A stretch of DNA of 64,000 nucleotides from Phlyctochytrium arcticum. Taxonomy: Eukaryota; Chytridiomycota; Chytridiomycetes; Chytridiales; Chytridiaceae. The stretch spans positions 372,001 to 436,000 of the forward strand of contig JAHLKI010000016.1 of NCBI GenBank assembly GCA_025602905.1, written 5' to 3'. How positions within the stretch are numbered: the first letter of the stretch is position 1; every line of letters begins with the position of its first letter. The position numbers and the translations under genes were made by a program. Below the pieces are notes generated by a model that saw only the letters and a program-made list of their open reading frames with translations, had not been told where the DNA came from and ran no database searches. Below, in pieces: positions 24,351-36,427 of this stretch.

Positions 24351-26762
24351 ATGTTGCGGATTTGGGGTCGCCCCTGGACCATCCCACCGACAAAATGGAC
24401 GAGCGATACATTTTTTAGGCGACGCCATTTGGGAACAGTAGTAGATGGGCTCCCGTACCGTTCAAAAGACTCGCCCCAGGTTGTCCTACCATCAGAAGTT
24501 TCTTTCTCGACTGCACCACTACCGGAGCCAGGGGAAACCTTGGGATTGTTTCCGCTCTCTGATGAACAAAGTGATATTGTAGCGCTGGTCAACCGCCCAC
24601 ATCCCTCAGTTGTACTAGTTGATGCAAAAGCAGGCAGTGGAAAGGTTGTCTTTTTTCTGATTTGTGGCCCACAATCTTCTAATAATCCGATACTTAGACA
24701 ACCACCTTACTAGAATGCTTGATGCGGGTGCCTGCCGGGGAAGGACCTATTGGAGTCTTTGCATTCAATCGTGCAAACTCGGACCTGCTCTTTGAACGAG
24801 CATGCGCCATGTCAAAATTTCGTGAAAAGTCATTAAACTTTTTCACTAGTACCTTTCACGCTTACGGTCTTCGTACATGGCGTCAATATCTGGGTGTCAC
24901 CAACCAAGACATTCGGGTGGTGGAGCGCAAGACCTGGATTCTTATGCCAAGCTTTATGCACAAAGAGCAGATTCTCCTTTATGGAGAAAGAATTAGTGCC
25001 CTCGTTCGTATGGCCAAGCTGCATTGCGTCGCTCCTCAGAAAACCAATGTCTTGGACCAAATTCAAGATCGAGGGTATTTACGCCCAAACAATATTGTTG
25101 AATGGCGGAGACTAGCGGTTCGTTATGGCGTAAAGCCAAATAGAAGGGGGACGTGGGAGGAGCTGATCCGCTTTTCAAGACTTTGCTATGAATTGTCAAT
25201 CGCATGGGCGGGCGGCGGGCAGAGCAAGAAACTTTCAAGGCATGGAACAATGGAAATGGTTGGCCAATACATGTCAGATGCTGCTCACAATATCTTGCGC
25301 CAAATAGAGTCGGGCGCTTTCACAGCTGCTGAGAAAGATCAAATTCTGGAAACTCTTGACACTGTTCAGGATTCGAAACTATTACTCGATTTTGATGATA
25401 TGCTGTATCTTCCGCTGGTGCATCCAGTCAAGTTTAAACAATATCCCATCGTGATGGTTGATGAGGTAAGAGCGTGGCATGCCCCAATCGGTATCTGCAT
25501 CAATATGCTGATGAATCTCGCAGGCTCAAGACATGTCATCCGCCAGAGCGGCACTGATTTCCCACGCGCGTGCAGAATCTGGCCGTCTATTTTTGTTTGG
25601 TGACCTGAATCAGCAAATTTATCAATTTGCTGGCGCTGCAAATAATTTTTTCGGTAACCATATAAGACAAGCTCGCGACATCGGTACCGTTTCGACTGTC
25701 AAGACCATGGATGATTTGGAAAAGTCTATGATGCCTGTCAGGACTCCAGCTGAGCCCATTGTCGAGGACACCGAGCAGATTCAAACAGTCGAACTGCTAC
25801 CCTTGACGCATTGCCGCCGATGCCCAACAACAGCTATCGATCTAGCAAAGCGCATTGTTCCCAGCTTGCGACCTCACAAGAACGCAAAGATCGGCAGTGT
25901 CAAAAACTTAGGCGCAGATTTTGACATGGACCTGTTTCACGGCCAACCCACCATGATACTTAGCAGGACTCGGAAGCCAATGATCAATTTTGCCTTTTTC
26001 TTGTTGGCTCAAGGGTTCGATGTGGAGGTTGCTGGTCGGCAAATCGGAAAGAATTTGAGAGATCTTCTATATGTCGTGGAGCAACCGGGTGAGAGATTTG
26101 GCAGTGTGCCAGCTCTCGAAGTTTGCCAACGACTTCTACAATGGCGAAAGTCGGTCACGGAAGACGGTTTGTATCAGCTGCCAACTCCGTCCTTGCTCAT
26201 CGGAGGACTTCCTGGTATTGATGACCGGCTAGATTCACTCTTAACATTGATTGCATGCGAGCTCTTCTGGCGAGGTTCGGTCTCAGATATCGAGCAGTTG
26301 CTTTCCAGTATTCAGGAGAGACGCAAGACTTCCACGGTACCCCCAATAATGCTCTGCACCATGCATCATGCTCGAGGCCTGGAGCGGGACAATATCGTGG
26401 TGCTCAATGAGATGGATCATATCGAAAAGTATCAAAAGCCGAAAGTCCAAGGAAGAAAGAGCATGCAATATTCTGCTGAGCAAAATCTCATGTACATAGC
26501 GTACACTCGCACCAAGAACTCACTTGCGTTCATCGAATGGAATACCCAGGACGGATTTGAAGAGTTTGAGTATTTTGTGGATGAAAATCGATGTGCACTT
26601 TCGGGCACTGTGATCGAAACTCGAAGGCGACCATACCTCCCGCGCGAACTTCTGTGCATACCAGAGAACACGTTTATTACGGAACGGATGGCCTTTCACA
26701 GTCATCTGAAGCACCGCCCAGCAGAATTTGGAGAAGCGACTATTCGAAAATTGCTCTGTTGA
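24351..26762 (+). CDS. UvrD-like superfamily 1A DNA helicase, phage/prokaryote type
   Basis: Three exons (24351-24644, 24698-25465, 25524-26762) give 766 residues. All SF1A motifs can be followed: I, AGSGKTTTL (about 94-102, joined exactly across intron 1); Ia, FAFNRANSDLL; Ib, TSTFHAYGLR; II, VMVDEAQDMSS (joined across intron 2); III, LFGDLNQQIYQFAGA; IV, LSRTRKPMINFAFFLL followed by VAGRQIGKNL; V, CTMHHARGLERDNIVVLN; VI, YIAYTRTKNSL. The HCRRCP and VxGRxIGxxL elements resemble UvrD-like helicases of bacteria and phages more than eukaryotic Srs2 or FBH1. The first ~35 residues (MLRIWGRPWTIPPTKW, then FFRRRHLG) are rich in Arg and aromatic residues and lack acids except one Asp, like a mitochondrial presequence (inference). 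Helicase function is secure; compartment and origin are not. Confidence 0.82.
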
Positions 26763-26912
26763 ATTTTTTGGACCCATTTTCCCTGTATATAGCAATTACT
26801 GTAGATTAAACATTATATAGCACGTAGAACGTGCAATGTGCATGTACATAGACTAAGATAATATCACGGATGGAATCGTGGGAAACTGCTCGGGAAACTG
26901 TGGGGAAATCGT

Positions 26913-27245
26913 TCATTTCGCGTTCGGACATTTTGATGTCCGATTCTCAAAGTCAAACGCGTAAAAATACGTCGCGCGTTTTGTATCTGCAATGCAAGGA
27001 CGGAAACGAAAAATATGGAACAAGAAGCTCAAGTGCAACCACTGTATGAGCGTTGCTGTACTAGTCTCAATGCCGGTGTCTGACGTCCCATCTTTGTAGA
27101 CGCAAGCCGGATACTGCGGATTCAAAGTACGGTCGAGTTCGGCGGGACCTGAAGGTGGAAGATGCAACTCAAATTCCAAACCAATTGACTTACAAATTTG
27201 CTCAAAGTAGCCCAAAGAAACGGGGAGGTCAGTGAGTGAGTCCAA
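26913..27245 (-). CDS. Small protein of unknown function (uncertain)
   Basis: I do not recognise this. A 110-residue open frame starts MDSLTDLPVSLGYFEQICKS and continues with acceptable amino-acid composition to about residue 70 (PSGPAELDRTLNPQYP). Further on a possible short intron (acceptor ATTGCAG) would remove a hydrophobic segment. It lies in the 640 bp between the helicase stop and the next plus-strand gene and could instead be chance sequence in a promoter or an antisense of that gene's 5' exon. Confidence 0.3.
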   Translation of the reverse strand: MDSLTDLPVSLGYFEQICKSIGLEFELHLPPSGPAELDRTLNPQYPACVYKDGTSDTGIETSTATLIQWLHLSFLFHIFRFRPCIADTKRATYFYAFDFENRTSKCPNAK

Positions 27246-27316
27246 AGGGACTGAGGTGAGTGGGACTCTGTAATCTGGTCGGGCGATTTACCTATGTCCT
27301 AACAAACCGATACAGA

Positions 27317-29352
27317 AAGGTCCGATACTGTCGAAAATCCCACGCGTTGCCTATCTGGTAAGGCAGCATTCTTGAAAAACAGTACGAGAGAAGGTTCTCA
27401 TACCATGCTTCAGACAAAGAAGAGCAATGTCAAACCGGTACCGGATTTTGCGAAACTTCATCAGACTTGGCACAACAAGGTCACCAGGGTAAAGGGTGAT
27501 ACCCGATTAACAGCACCATCACATCACACGCGAGTAGTATCCAAATCGAATGCATCTGCGGAAAATAAGGAGAATAATTCGAGCAGATATTCCCACAAAC
27601 CTTCTGTTGCAGATGCCACTTCCTTACGGCATCAAAAGTCGACAGAAAGCCCTTCATCATCATCAATGCCGGCAAGGAGAGCCGCTTTGAAGTCTGCCAA
27701 CACATCATCTCTAGTCCCAATGAAGGCAACAGCCAGCAAAAATTTGCGTGCGAATGGCTCGCCATCTAAAGAGCCGATCAGCCAAGCGGAAAATCAGGTC
27801 CCAAGAGCCGATGTCCTCAAACGACCTCCAATTAGGCCACCACCGCAAGAAGAGTTTGATAACTCCAATTTCAACTTGATTCTTGAGAGTAATGACGGCT
27901 CCGAGCTTGACAGTTATGAGCGGCGAAGCGGCATAAGTACTATGGGTCCAATGAACTTAAAACGCCTCACAATATCCGGGCCGGCAGCACGAAGACCGAC
28001 GGCCGTAAAGCGCGTGCAGGTAAATTATTTTTTTAGTTGCGACCTGTATCGAACTCTTTATTCAGATTTACTCCTAGGCGCAAGACGTCCAGTCAAAACG
28101 TGTCTCAATGTATTCCGGAGCGGTACGAGTTGCCATCAACAAACCTGCCCCGGGCAGCAAATTTGCGCCTCAACGAATTTGTGAAAAAAATGATACAGCT
28201 GCAAGCACCATAGATGAAACCGACCTACTGGAGTCGAAAGCACGCGACGCTCCCAGTGGGGAACCTTTCTCGTTGCTGGAGAAAGGCATGTCAGAGTATT
28301 TCCAGAGGCGAAATAACCCAAAAACTCCCGGACTTGCGCGCATCATGCCAGCTTCCCAAACACCCCGTCAAAAGCAGCAGTTACTCGCGCGAAAAATGGG
28401 GGCTATAGTTGCCGAAACGTACGGATTGACCCCCCAGCGCCCGCAGCCGGTGAAGCATCCACAGCCACAAGATGTCCTGCACACACCAACTGCCAAGAGC
28501 TTTCTGCATCGGCTGGAAGGACTTGGCGAGGACAAACAGTGTATATCTTTGGATGACACTTTGCACCAGGATGTCGATGTGTCACAAGGGTCGCCATTGC
28601 TGATGCCCAGTGGAAGTGGAAGGCAAACACTGTCTCTCAGGCTAGGAGATGGGGAGAGTGGCCGTACGACAACCGCCCGAAATGCTTCTCCTTGCACAAA
28701 AGTACCGGAGGCAGAGGATTTGATTCAATTTAGTCCGATTGGGAACAGTCAGCCCGAGCATACCCCTTCCAAAGGACCCCCGCAGGCTGAAATGGGGACT
28801 CCATTGTCCAAACCTTCAAACCCGAGTCCAAACCAGAGTATAACTGAAGCCGCCGTTACCTCAGTGCCATTTCCACAAGCTGTTGGTTCTGGGACATTGA
28901 TCGACTTGGAACAAAGCCTGCTGGATGATTCTCCACCAAGGATCCAGGCAGAATCCGTCAGCGTTCCCAGTAATGGGTATGCGCAGTCTAAACCAGTGGA
29001 CGCAGATTGGCGCAGTATAGTCGGAATCGCGAACACGCCCGATCTACCCACAACAACCCAGAGTGTCGTCAAAGACACGCGCACGCAGGCTGGCTCTACA
29101 TTGCGCCCCACTGAGCCTGATAAAGAAATCCTCCAAATCAACTTCCTTGAACAACGGAATGGAAGTCCTCTAATTGCCACCGCTGGTCTAGTTCAGAACG
29201 ATTCAAATCGTCATGCTGAAGACGATGTCGCTGTCACGACCGACAAAGACGACGTTAAAATAATGGCAGAGTTGCAAAAGTTAGAAAGGCAGGAAGAGGA
29301 ACTTCTTCAAATGTTGGGTGCATTAGAGCAGACCCCAATAAGGAACCTCTAG
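27317..29352 (+). CDS. Disordered protein with N-terminal PDF-x-x-LH motif; 5' end unresolved
   Basis: Exons ...-28019 and 28078-29352 join in frame. From the first ATG (27405) the protein is 629 residues. The frame is open upstream to a possible acceptor at 27316 and reads GKAAFLKNSTREGSHTM before that ATG, so a short first exon is probably missing. The N-terminal block includes KPVPDFAKLHQTWHNKV, which recalls the PDF/LH motif of NuSAP-like microtubule proteins; that link is tentative. The rest is low complexity, Ser/Pro-rich and basic (N half) to acidic (C half), with a LIDLE clathrin-box-like motif, a LIQFSPI motif and a short C-terminal coiled coil (KLERQEEELLQMLGALEQ). Many SP/TP sites suggest phosphoregulation (inference). 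Function unknown. Confidence 0.65.
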
Positions 29353-29569
29353 TGTGAAGCGGTCATTACATTTGTACAATGAGTAATTTCAATTTCAAGT
29401 ATCCGTGATAGCGCAGCAAAATCAATGAATCCATAACTGTTATAAAACTTTGACAAGGTATTGAAGAAAGAGGACGTACGAAAAGATGGAGAAGAAGGTA
29501 TCATGAGAATGCTCGCGTAAATATCACAAAAGGCTTCGTGTACAGAAAGTCCTACCGGATCAGACGCAT

Positions 29570-31429
29570 CTAAATCGTTTGCTTCTCTTTCTTGGATTCT
29601 CCAGGTCTATCTAAAGAATTCTGTTGAACAGAGCTGTCCTTGTTGCCGACCTCTGTTCGGGGTATTTGAGCTTGCCCAGATCCAATGGTGTACGAGCCGC
29701 CCGCTGTGGATGCGGGAGCAATCGGGTTTGCCCGTTTCGCTGAGAGAATTGTTGGGGTCACTGTTGTCAACCTTGGTTTAATCACGATTTTGTTGGCGCG
29801 ACCGATCGTGCCCGCATTTGCGCCAGAAATGTCTGGGTTGGAGCTGTCCCCATTCATATTCAAATTTTCCGTCGATTCAGCGCCCGTTACTCGCCCAGAC
29901 TCCGTACGTGACAAGCTGGCGTAATTTCGATCTTGAAGCTCCCCAATAATGGCACTTGTGGCACCTGGTATTGTGCTGAATCTTGTCTTTCCTCGAGGTG
30001 ACTCTATAGGCACATGCGTTGGCGCTGAAAGGGGCGGGGGAGGTAGGCGATTTGAGATTGAAGGATGATGTTGATCTGTAGATGCTTGGGTATTGGGGGG
30101 CGTCGGGGGAGCTCTTTGCGGCGGCGGGATTTTCATGGCTAGTGCTGGGTGAATGTTATGTTTGCTATGTGAGGAATCGATGTTTGCACGTTCGCCCATG
30201 GAGGAATCAGCTGCAGCACCAGATCCTCCTGCATTAGCCAGTACCATATTCGGATGTGTTTTTGGAGGGGGTCGAGGAAAGTTGGGTCCTGGTGCAGCAG
30301 TAATTCCCTGTGTAGGCCGCGGTGGCACGACACCAATACTTTTGGTCTGCAGATCGGGGGGAGCCGTATTGTTGACATGTCGCACCTCCGCAGCAGCTGA
30401 TTGCCGTTGGGGCGTATCATTTTTGGATTTCGCACTTCCTTCTGCTACGTATGAACTCATTGCAGTGCGTGCTGGATGGTTGGGTGCTCGTGTCGCTGAA
30501 TTCTTAGAGGAGACAGCTTTACCATCGGGTCTACTGGCACTCTCTGCACCAGGTTCACTAAATGCAGTATTGAAAAGTGCCAACATTTCCTCGGCAAACG
30601 CTGATGACGGTAGGTCGGTCTTACGGTCATTTGCACCCTTCTGTGAGGCAGCCGACGCTTGCTTTGCAGTAGCTTGTTGTGAATCCGGAAATGCTACCAA
30701 CGGAGGTACAAGTGCGGAGAGGGAAAAGGATGGGCCTACTTCCCTCTCAGTGGTTCCGGCTGTTAATGCAGAAGTGGGGGCTGGGACTAGATCTTTTGAT
30801 GACTTCCTGCGTCGGTAGTCAACGCCTGTGGTCGGACGCTCATGGAGACCGGGTCCTTTACCAGGACGGACGGATGGAGCAAAATCTGTCACATGGCGGG
30901 CAAAGAAGGTTGCGGCGGCCTTTCGTTCTGCTTCTTTGTCCAAAACAGCTACATCGCTATCCCAAGGATTTCGGAGCAAAATTTTTGATGGGTCAGTCGG
31001 ATGAGGGAAAGGTGCCGAGAATGCTGGTTCTGTATTCACCGGTGATGGAGGGACATTGGCGTCAGGATGAAGTACATGTATGATGTTGGGCTTAACGGGT
31101 CTAGCAACTTCTTCTTGGTTCCACGCAGCCACTATTGAGTCCCTCGCCGATCCCCCACCGTCCTGCGAGCCCCCTTCATCTACAGACTCTCCTGTAGGTG
31201 AGTTTACGGCACTTTCCTGCCTTTAGGATTAGAAAGACGTATACCATGATTCAAAGTGCAGACTAACCATCTTGGACTTTGCCGTTTCAGAAGGGCGGTT
31301 CTCAGCTGCTAACTCTGATTGATTGGATTTTCGTGCAGCTCTCACTTCCACTTTCAGATCGTGTGCTCGCGTGTTGGACTTGTCTGTGTCGGCTACGCGT
31401 GCTTCTAACGGTGCTCCTCGTTGCTCCAT
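29570..31429 (-). CDS. Disordered Pro/Ser-rich protein of unknown function
   Basis: I do not recognise this. Two exons (31429-31268 and 31216-29570) join in frame across a 51-nt intron (donor GTTAGT, acceptor GGCAG) to give 602 residues. The start is MEQRGAPLEARVADTDKSN. Two short stretches look ordered: VKPNIIHVLHPDANVPP (near residue 95) and KILLRNPWDSDVAVLDKEAE followed by RKAAATFFARHV (near 130). A segment AFAEEMLALFNTAFSEPG is helical. The rest is low-complexity sequence with proline clusters (PPPQRAPPTPP, RLPPPPLSAP) that could bind SH3 or WW domains (inference). The whole frame is open over 1.6 kb, which supports a real gene. It is convergent with the preceding gene, about 220 bp apart. 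Confidence 0.6.
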
Positions 31430-32245
31430 TTTAATGTACTGAGCTAGCTGAACTAGCAGATCACAGACTATTCAGCAGAAGAGTTTACTCGCCGGTGCTT
31501 TGAAGGGTCCTATCTCGAACGTTGATACTTTTCTTTACTCGTGCAAATATTGCTTGATCGCAGAGGCTAATTTTAGATGACCCAGCGCGCGGTTTTTCCG
31601 ACCCTGCTCCAAGTTGATTCAACGCATCGGCTATTACATAATATTATTACTATCAGGATGAACAACTTTGCTTTCATGGGTCATATTAGGCCGGAGAACC
31701 TACAATTTATCCACGGGGAAAAATTGCCAGTCCTGCCGTCCACCGACGCGCGGACGGATACCGATTAGCGGAAAGGCTCGGTTACCAAAAGTCCTGTGGT
31801 ACACCGTCAGTAACTCCAAAAGTCACTTTTAGAATACGCTTCAAGTAGGGTATAGTTTGTCCGCGTTTACAACGGGAACCGGCGGGAGCAGGAATCTTGA
31901 CGCGAGACGCGAAAAGTTCAGCATAACATAATCAGGACACTCACGTGATGAAAAGGGGTACCACCAGACCCCAGCACGAAACTTTCATAACGTTGAGAGT
32001 GAAATCAAGACACCAAAACAAGGAATGTGGTTGGTCAAGAAACCTTCAGGGAGTAGGCTATAGCTGAATCTGAGCAAGTGACGACAAGCCGAACGAATCA
32101 GTGGATACTCTAAGTTGTTGTAAGGGAGACCAAATCAGATATACCGGTATAGAAAACTACGGTACGTTGGGTGGGCAGTTTGTCATATGCTATCTGGCGA
32201 TTCACACCCTGTGGTTTTTGTTAGGTTCATACACTTTTATTGAAA
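31430..32245. promoter_or_regulatory. Divergent intergenic region upstream of the AAA-bromodomain gene
   Basis: 816 bp lie between divergent start codons (31429 minus, 32246 plus). Only short frames occur. It is AT/GC mixed with no clear TATA or tRNA-like element. It must contain both promoters and 5' UTRs; I see nothing else to name. Confidence 0.4.
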
Positions 32246-35200
32246 ATGACCACCGGCGAGGTCCAGAGTATCAACTCGGAACGGGCCCCCGAGCGGCTAG
32301 ATCGCTCACCCTCCTCAAACGCCCGAGTTGAAGGTTTGTCACCGTCGCCCACGTCGGTGTCATGTTCTACTCGCCAACGGAAACAGAATCTCAACCTGGA
32401 ATTTGCGGAGGTTTCCGGTGTTGTCGAACAAAATGAATATCCACGTTCGTCTCGCAAGCGCCGAATGGTTCACATCGCCGAGGCCAACAGTGTGGACTAT
32501 CTGGAAGTAGAAATGCGCAGGACTGACGACAGCAGATACCCGAAGCGGCAGCGGGCACAAACGTCTCATTGGTCGCCACTGCCTTACAAAACCGAGCGGG
32601 AGGGAAAGCCGCATCGTCTGGAAGGTCGGGATCCACGGAGAAGCTCTGGCCGCAGGCCGATTTCTGAGGACGACGTCTCGATACGCCGTTCGGCTCGTAT
32701 AGGCTCCAACATCAAGAATTACCATGATACCTCTGAAAGTATGGGTTCGGATGAGGACTATCTCATAACCCGTCGATCTTCCGACGAGCATATCAATGTG
32801 TCACAAAGATTGCATCGCGATTCTCCAAAGGATTTTGGCGAATCCCGGACGATCCGACGCCGTACAACCCGGAATTCATCCTCAACGTTATTCGCTGAAG
32901 ATGTCGCCCAGCAAGGCTCCCTCGCGGACGCAACAGATGGCACCCCTTTCGAACAAATCCCCGACGATGAAGACGGTTATGATGAGGAAGATGGCCGGCT
33001 GAGTAGGTCCCCTACCACTCGTCGGCCCGGGACCAGGTCAGCGACTAGGGCACAGGGTAATGGTAATGCGCGTGACTGTGCAGAATCAAGTTCCCGAGAC
33101 CGAAACAAACGAAAGTTTGATTATGGCGCTGAGACTGAAATTCTGGACAATAATGAAGGCATCCCGTATGCTTTACGAAAGAGAATCGGTCGCGGCGGGT
33201 CAAGCATCAGCTGGTCTCAGCCCGGAATGGAAGGGAAAAGTCCAGGGTCAGACTTATCACAGAAATCAAGGCGCTTACGAAGTCGTCGGCAGGTAGATTA
33301 TAATGAGGGTCGCGCATTTCGGATGCTGTACGCTGCTGAGCTTGACCTCGCTGGTGGCGCCCCTGATGAACGCCAATGGCCTCCGACCCCTTTTTCACGA
33401 CCCAAGAAAACAGGACTTGCAAGTACAGTTGGGGGAAGTGTTCTTTCATATGAGTCGGGTGACGATGAAGATGACATGAAGAAACCTCTTCTACAGTATG
33501 CTAGATGCGCAACACTGGTGGCTCGCTTACCCGAGGAGAAAATTGCGGAGGTCAAGGAAAGACTGCAAGTTCATGTAGATAACAACGATTTCCCCAATAG
33601 CAACATCTTGATGAATCAGAAAATATCCTTTGATATGATTGGCGGTCATGCGGATCACATCCGAACAGTTCAAGAAATGGTCAAGTTAGCGTTGCTTTAT
33701 CCTGAGTTGAACTCTGAGGCGGATCCGTTGCGGGGTGTCCTATTTTATGGCCCGCCAGGAAACGGGAAGACCTTGATGGCAAGAGCTATTGCATCTAGTT
33801 GCTCGTCATTTCAGCAGGCAGTAGCATTTTACGAGTGCCACGCCTCTGATGTCCATTCCAAGTGGTTCGGTGAGTCAGAGAAGCACCTCAAACGGATTTT
33901 CGAACAAGCCAAAGCCAATCAACCTGCCATCATATTTTTCGATGAGATTGATGGTATGGTCCCATCACGTTCAACAGCGGACGGGTCGACGCCGCACAAT
34001 TCTGTAGTCACTGCTCTTTTAACGCTGATGGATGGGTTAGAAGACCGTGGACGGGTCATCGTCATTGGCGCAACCAATCGGCTTGACACCCTAGATCCTG
34101 CATTGCTGAGACCTGGTCGATTTGACAGAAAACTTCAATTTCGAAGGCCAGACCTCAACGCACGGGAGGAAATTCTTCGAATAAAGACGAAAAAAATGGG
34201 ACTTGATGATTCTCTTATCCAAGAACTCGCAGTAGCCACAGATGGTCTGAGTGGTGCTGACTTGAAGAGCCTAGGGAGCAGCGCCTACTTTAAAGCGTTA
34301 AGGCGAACTTATCCGCAGGTTTATAGCAGCGCAGTCAAGCTGATAATAGACGTGAAAGCAATCAAGGTCACGCGGCGCGATTTCCTGGAAAGCTTGAAAG
34401 AGATTAAACCTCGGCGGGAGAAATTTGAATTTCGGTCCAGCAGAAACTCTACGCGTTGCTCGGAAGTCCTTTTGCGATCAGATTGGCAAAGGCTTCTGAG
34501 CGTATTGCAGTCTATCCATAACGTGGTCAAACGGCGCACACTTAATGCATCAGCGAATATGTTACAACCGCGTATTTTGATCTCTGGCCAACCTAGAAGT
34601 GGGCAGTCCCAGCTTGCCGAGTCCGCAATTCATCTGGCCACAAATTGGGGCTACCAAGGGAAAACTTTAAGGCTTGGGGATGATGTCAGTGTAAGTTGCG
34701 ACTGACGGGCTCATTACAAGATTGATCTTTCTGACTAGTAGATTCTGCAATAGACTCATGACGTTGACATAAGTGTTGCCATTGAAGATTGCCAAGTGCA
34801 CGACCTTGCCATGCTTTCAGTACCGGGCTTTGAGCGGTGGCCGTCAGCATCGGTTTCTGCTCTTGATCGTTCGTTGAAAGCTGGTTCTTCTCCAATTTTG
34901 GTCATTGCCACTTGGGAGTCAGATGAAGGTTTGACAGAAGTTCAACAATCATTCTTTCTGGGAGAGCATGATCGGATAGAACAAATGCTCGGATTACGAG
35001 ACATTATACATGTGCAAGAGCCAAATGAGGTAGGGCAAACTTATAAATAGAGTCATGACAGTCATTCTGATAGTGCATAGGAAAACAAACGTGAATATTT
35101 CGCGCCCCTCCTAAAGGCCGCCCGGCAACGCGTTGATCCGACCACCACTGCCGTTCCACCTACTGCTCTATTGGAGCTACCTGTTGCTGCTGAACCAACA

Positions 35201-36049
35201 CTTCCACAACTTTCTTCAGCAGAGCGTAAATCCATTGATGCCAAATGCTGGATGATTCTTCAAGATCTCAAGCAGCGGTTACGCCATTTCCACAAAGAAA
35301 TTGGAAAGGTAAGCGCTATGATCTATAGGGGTGTGTATTTCAATGTTTCGTTACTAACCTACTACTTCCAGACTAAGTATCGCACTTTCTGCAACCCAGT
35401 AGATATTGAAAAGTATCCCGATTATGCGCAAGTGGTACAAAAGCCAATGGATCTAGGTCTTATCATGGGAAAACTGGACAATGACGAATATGAAGTCCCG
35501 GAAGATTGGCTTGCAGACATTCACCTGATCTGCCAGAATGCTATTGACTATAACGAAGCCCGATCAGACATTGTACACAAAGCCTGTGAGTTGCGCGACG
35601 ATGCTCACACATTCCTGCAGGCGATCCCGAGCAAGTATTGTTTGAATTACCTTCAAGCAATGCTTTGGCGGCGGGCGGGGGCAGCAGAGAGCGACGAAAC
35701 GACGACTCAGGAGACAGTTACATTAGAAGAAACCACTGAGAATGCCACCACAGTCGATGACAGTACGCAAAACACGGCCAGTTTCCAAGAGTGCCTAGAA
35801 GAACCGGGCGGTGTAACCGAAACGTTAGATTTTTCAGAATATGTTGCGGATCTTGCCGCAGCAGCCAGTCAAGAGATAGAACAACGGCTGGTCCGAGACA
35901 GCGCTCACATGGACATTCATAGTCTGGAGCTACTCTATCAGGTGCTAGAATCAGAGTGTGCGGCTCACGAGGATGTAGCTGATCGGTCAAAGGTCATCTA
36001 TGCCCTGGCTGATAAGATTGACAAAGTGCTGCCGTTGCCCACCCGCTGA
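32246..36049 (+). CDS. Yta7/ATAD2-family AAA ATPase with bromodomain
   Basis: Four exons (32246-34690, 34754-35029, 35081-35308, 35372-36049) give 1208 residues. A long acidic/basic disordered N-terminus (about 1-440) precedes AAA domain 1: FYGPPGNGKTLMARAIA (Walker A, about 500), IIFFDEIDGMVPSRS (Walker B) and LLRPGRFDRKLQF with arginine-finger region. A second AAA-like domain is degenerate (LISGQPRSGQSQLAESA in place of Walker A). The last exon begins a bromodomain at about 984: TFCNPVDIEKYPDY, VVQKPMDLGLIMGKL and NAIDYNEAR. This is the architecture of yeast Yta7, fission yeast Abo1 and human ATAD2, hexameric histone H3-H4 chaperones in the nucleus that load or evict nucleosomes. In this family AAA2 is normally inactive. 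The assignment is secure. Confidence 0.93.
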
Positions 36050-36427
36050 ACCCCAACTACGTATACCCTTGTACATATGGACCTTTTGTGAATATGTAAT
36101 TCAGTCCTTGACCCAATTTTTGACACGTCTGGAGGGTACAGCTGACAGTCACGTGGCGCGTCTGCTTACCTCAGCATCTTTTACTTTTTTTTGTTCCAAT
36201 TGAATTTTGCGCTGAAAGTCTCGCGGGTGGCACAGCACGGCAGCGAAGCGAGAAGCTGCTGGCAGCAAATTTCTTTATTTTTACGGCCAGGCCATTGGAG
36301 AAGAAAAAAACGGACAGACGAACATTTGCTGCTGAACAAGTTTGCCAAAGGACACAGACGGGATATCTAGTAGCCTGCAGCACCGCTGCCCTGCTCTTTC
36401 ATCGGCACCCCCAACCCCGCATTCACC
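36050..36427. other. Intergenic region before NOG1
   Basis: About 380 bp between two genes on the plus strand. It holds the 3' UTR of the AAA gene and the NOG1 promoter. A T-rich stretch (36178-36195) and an A-rich stretch (36300-36312) are visible. No gene seen. Confidence 0.4.
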
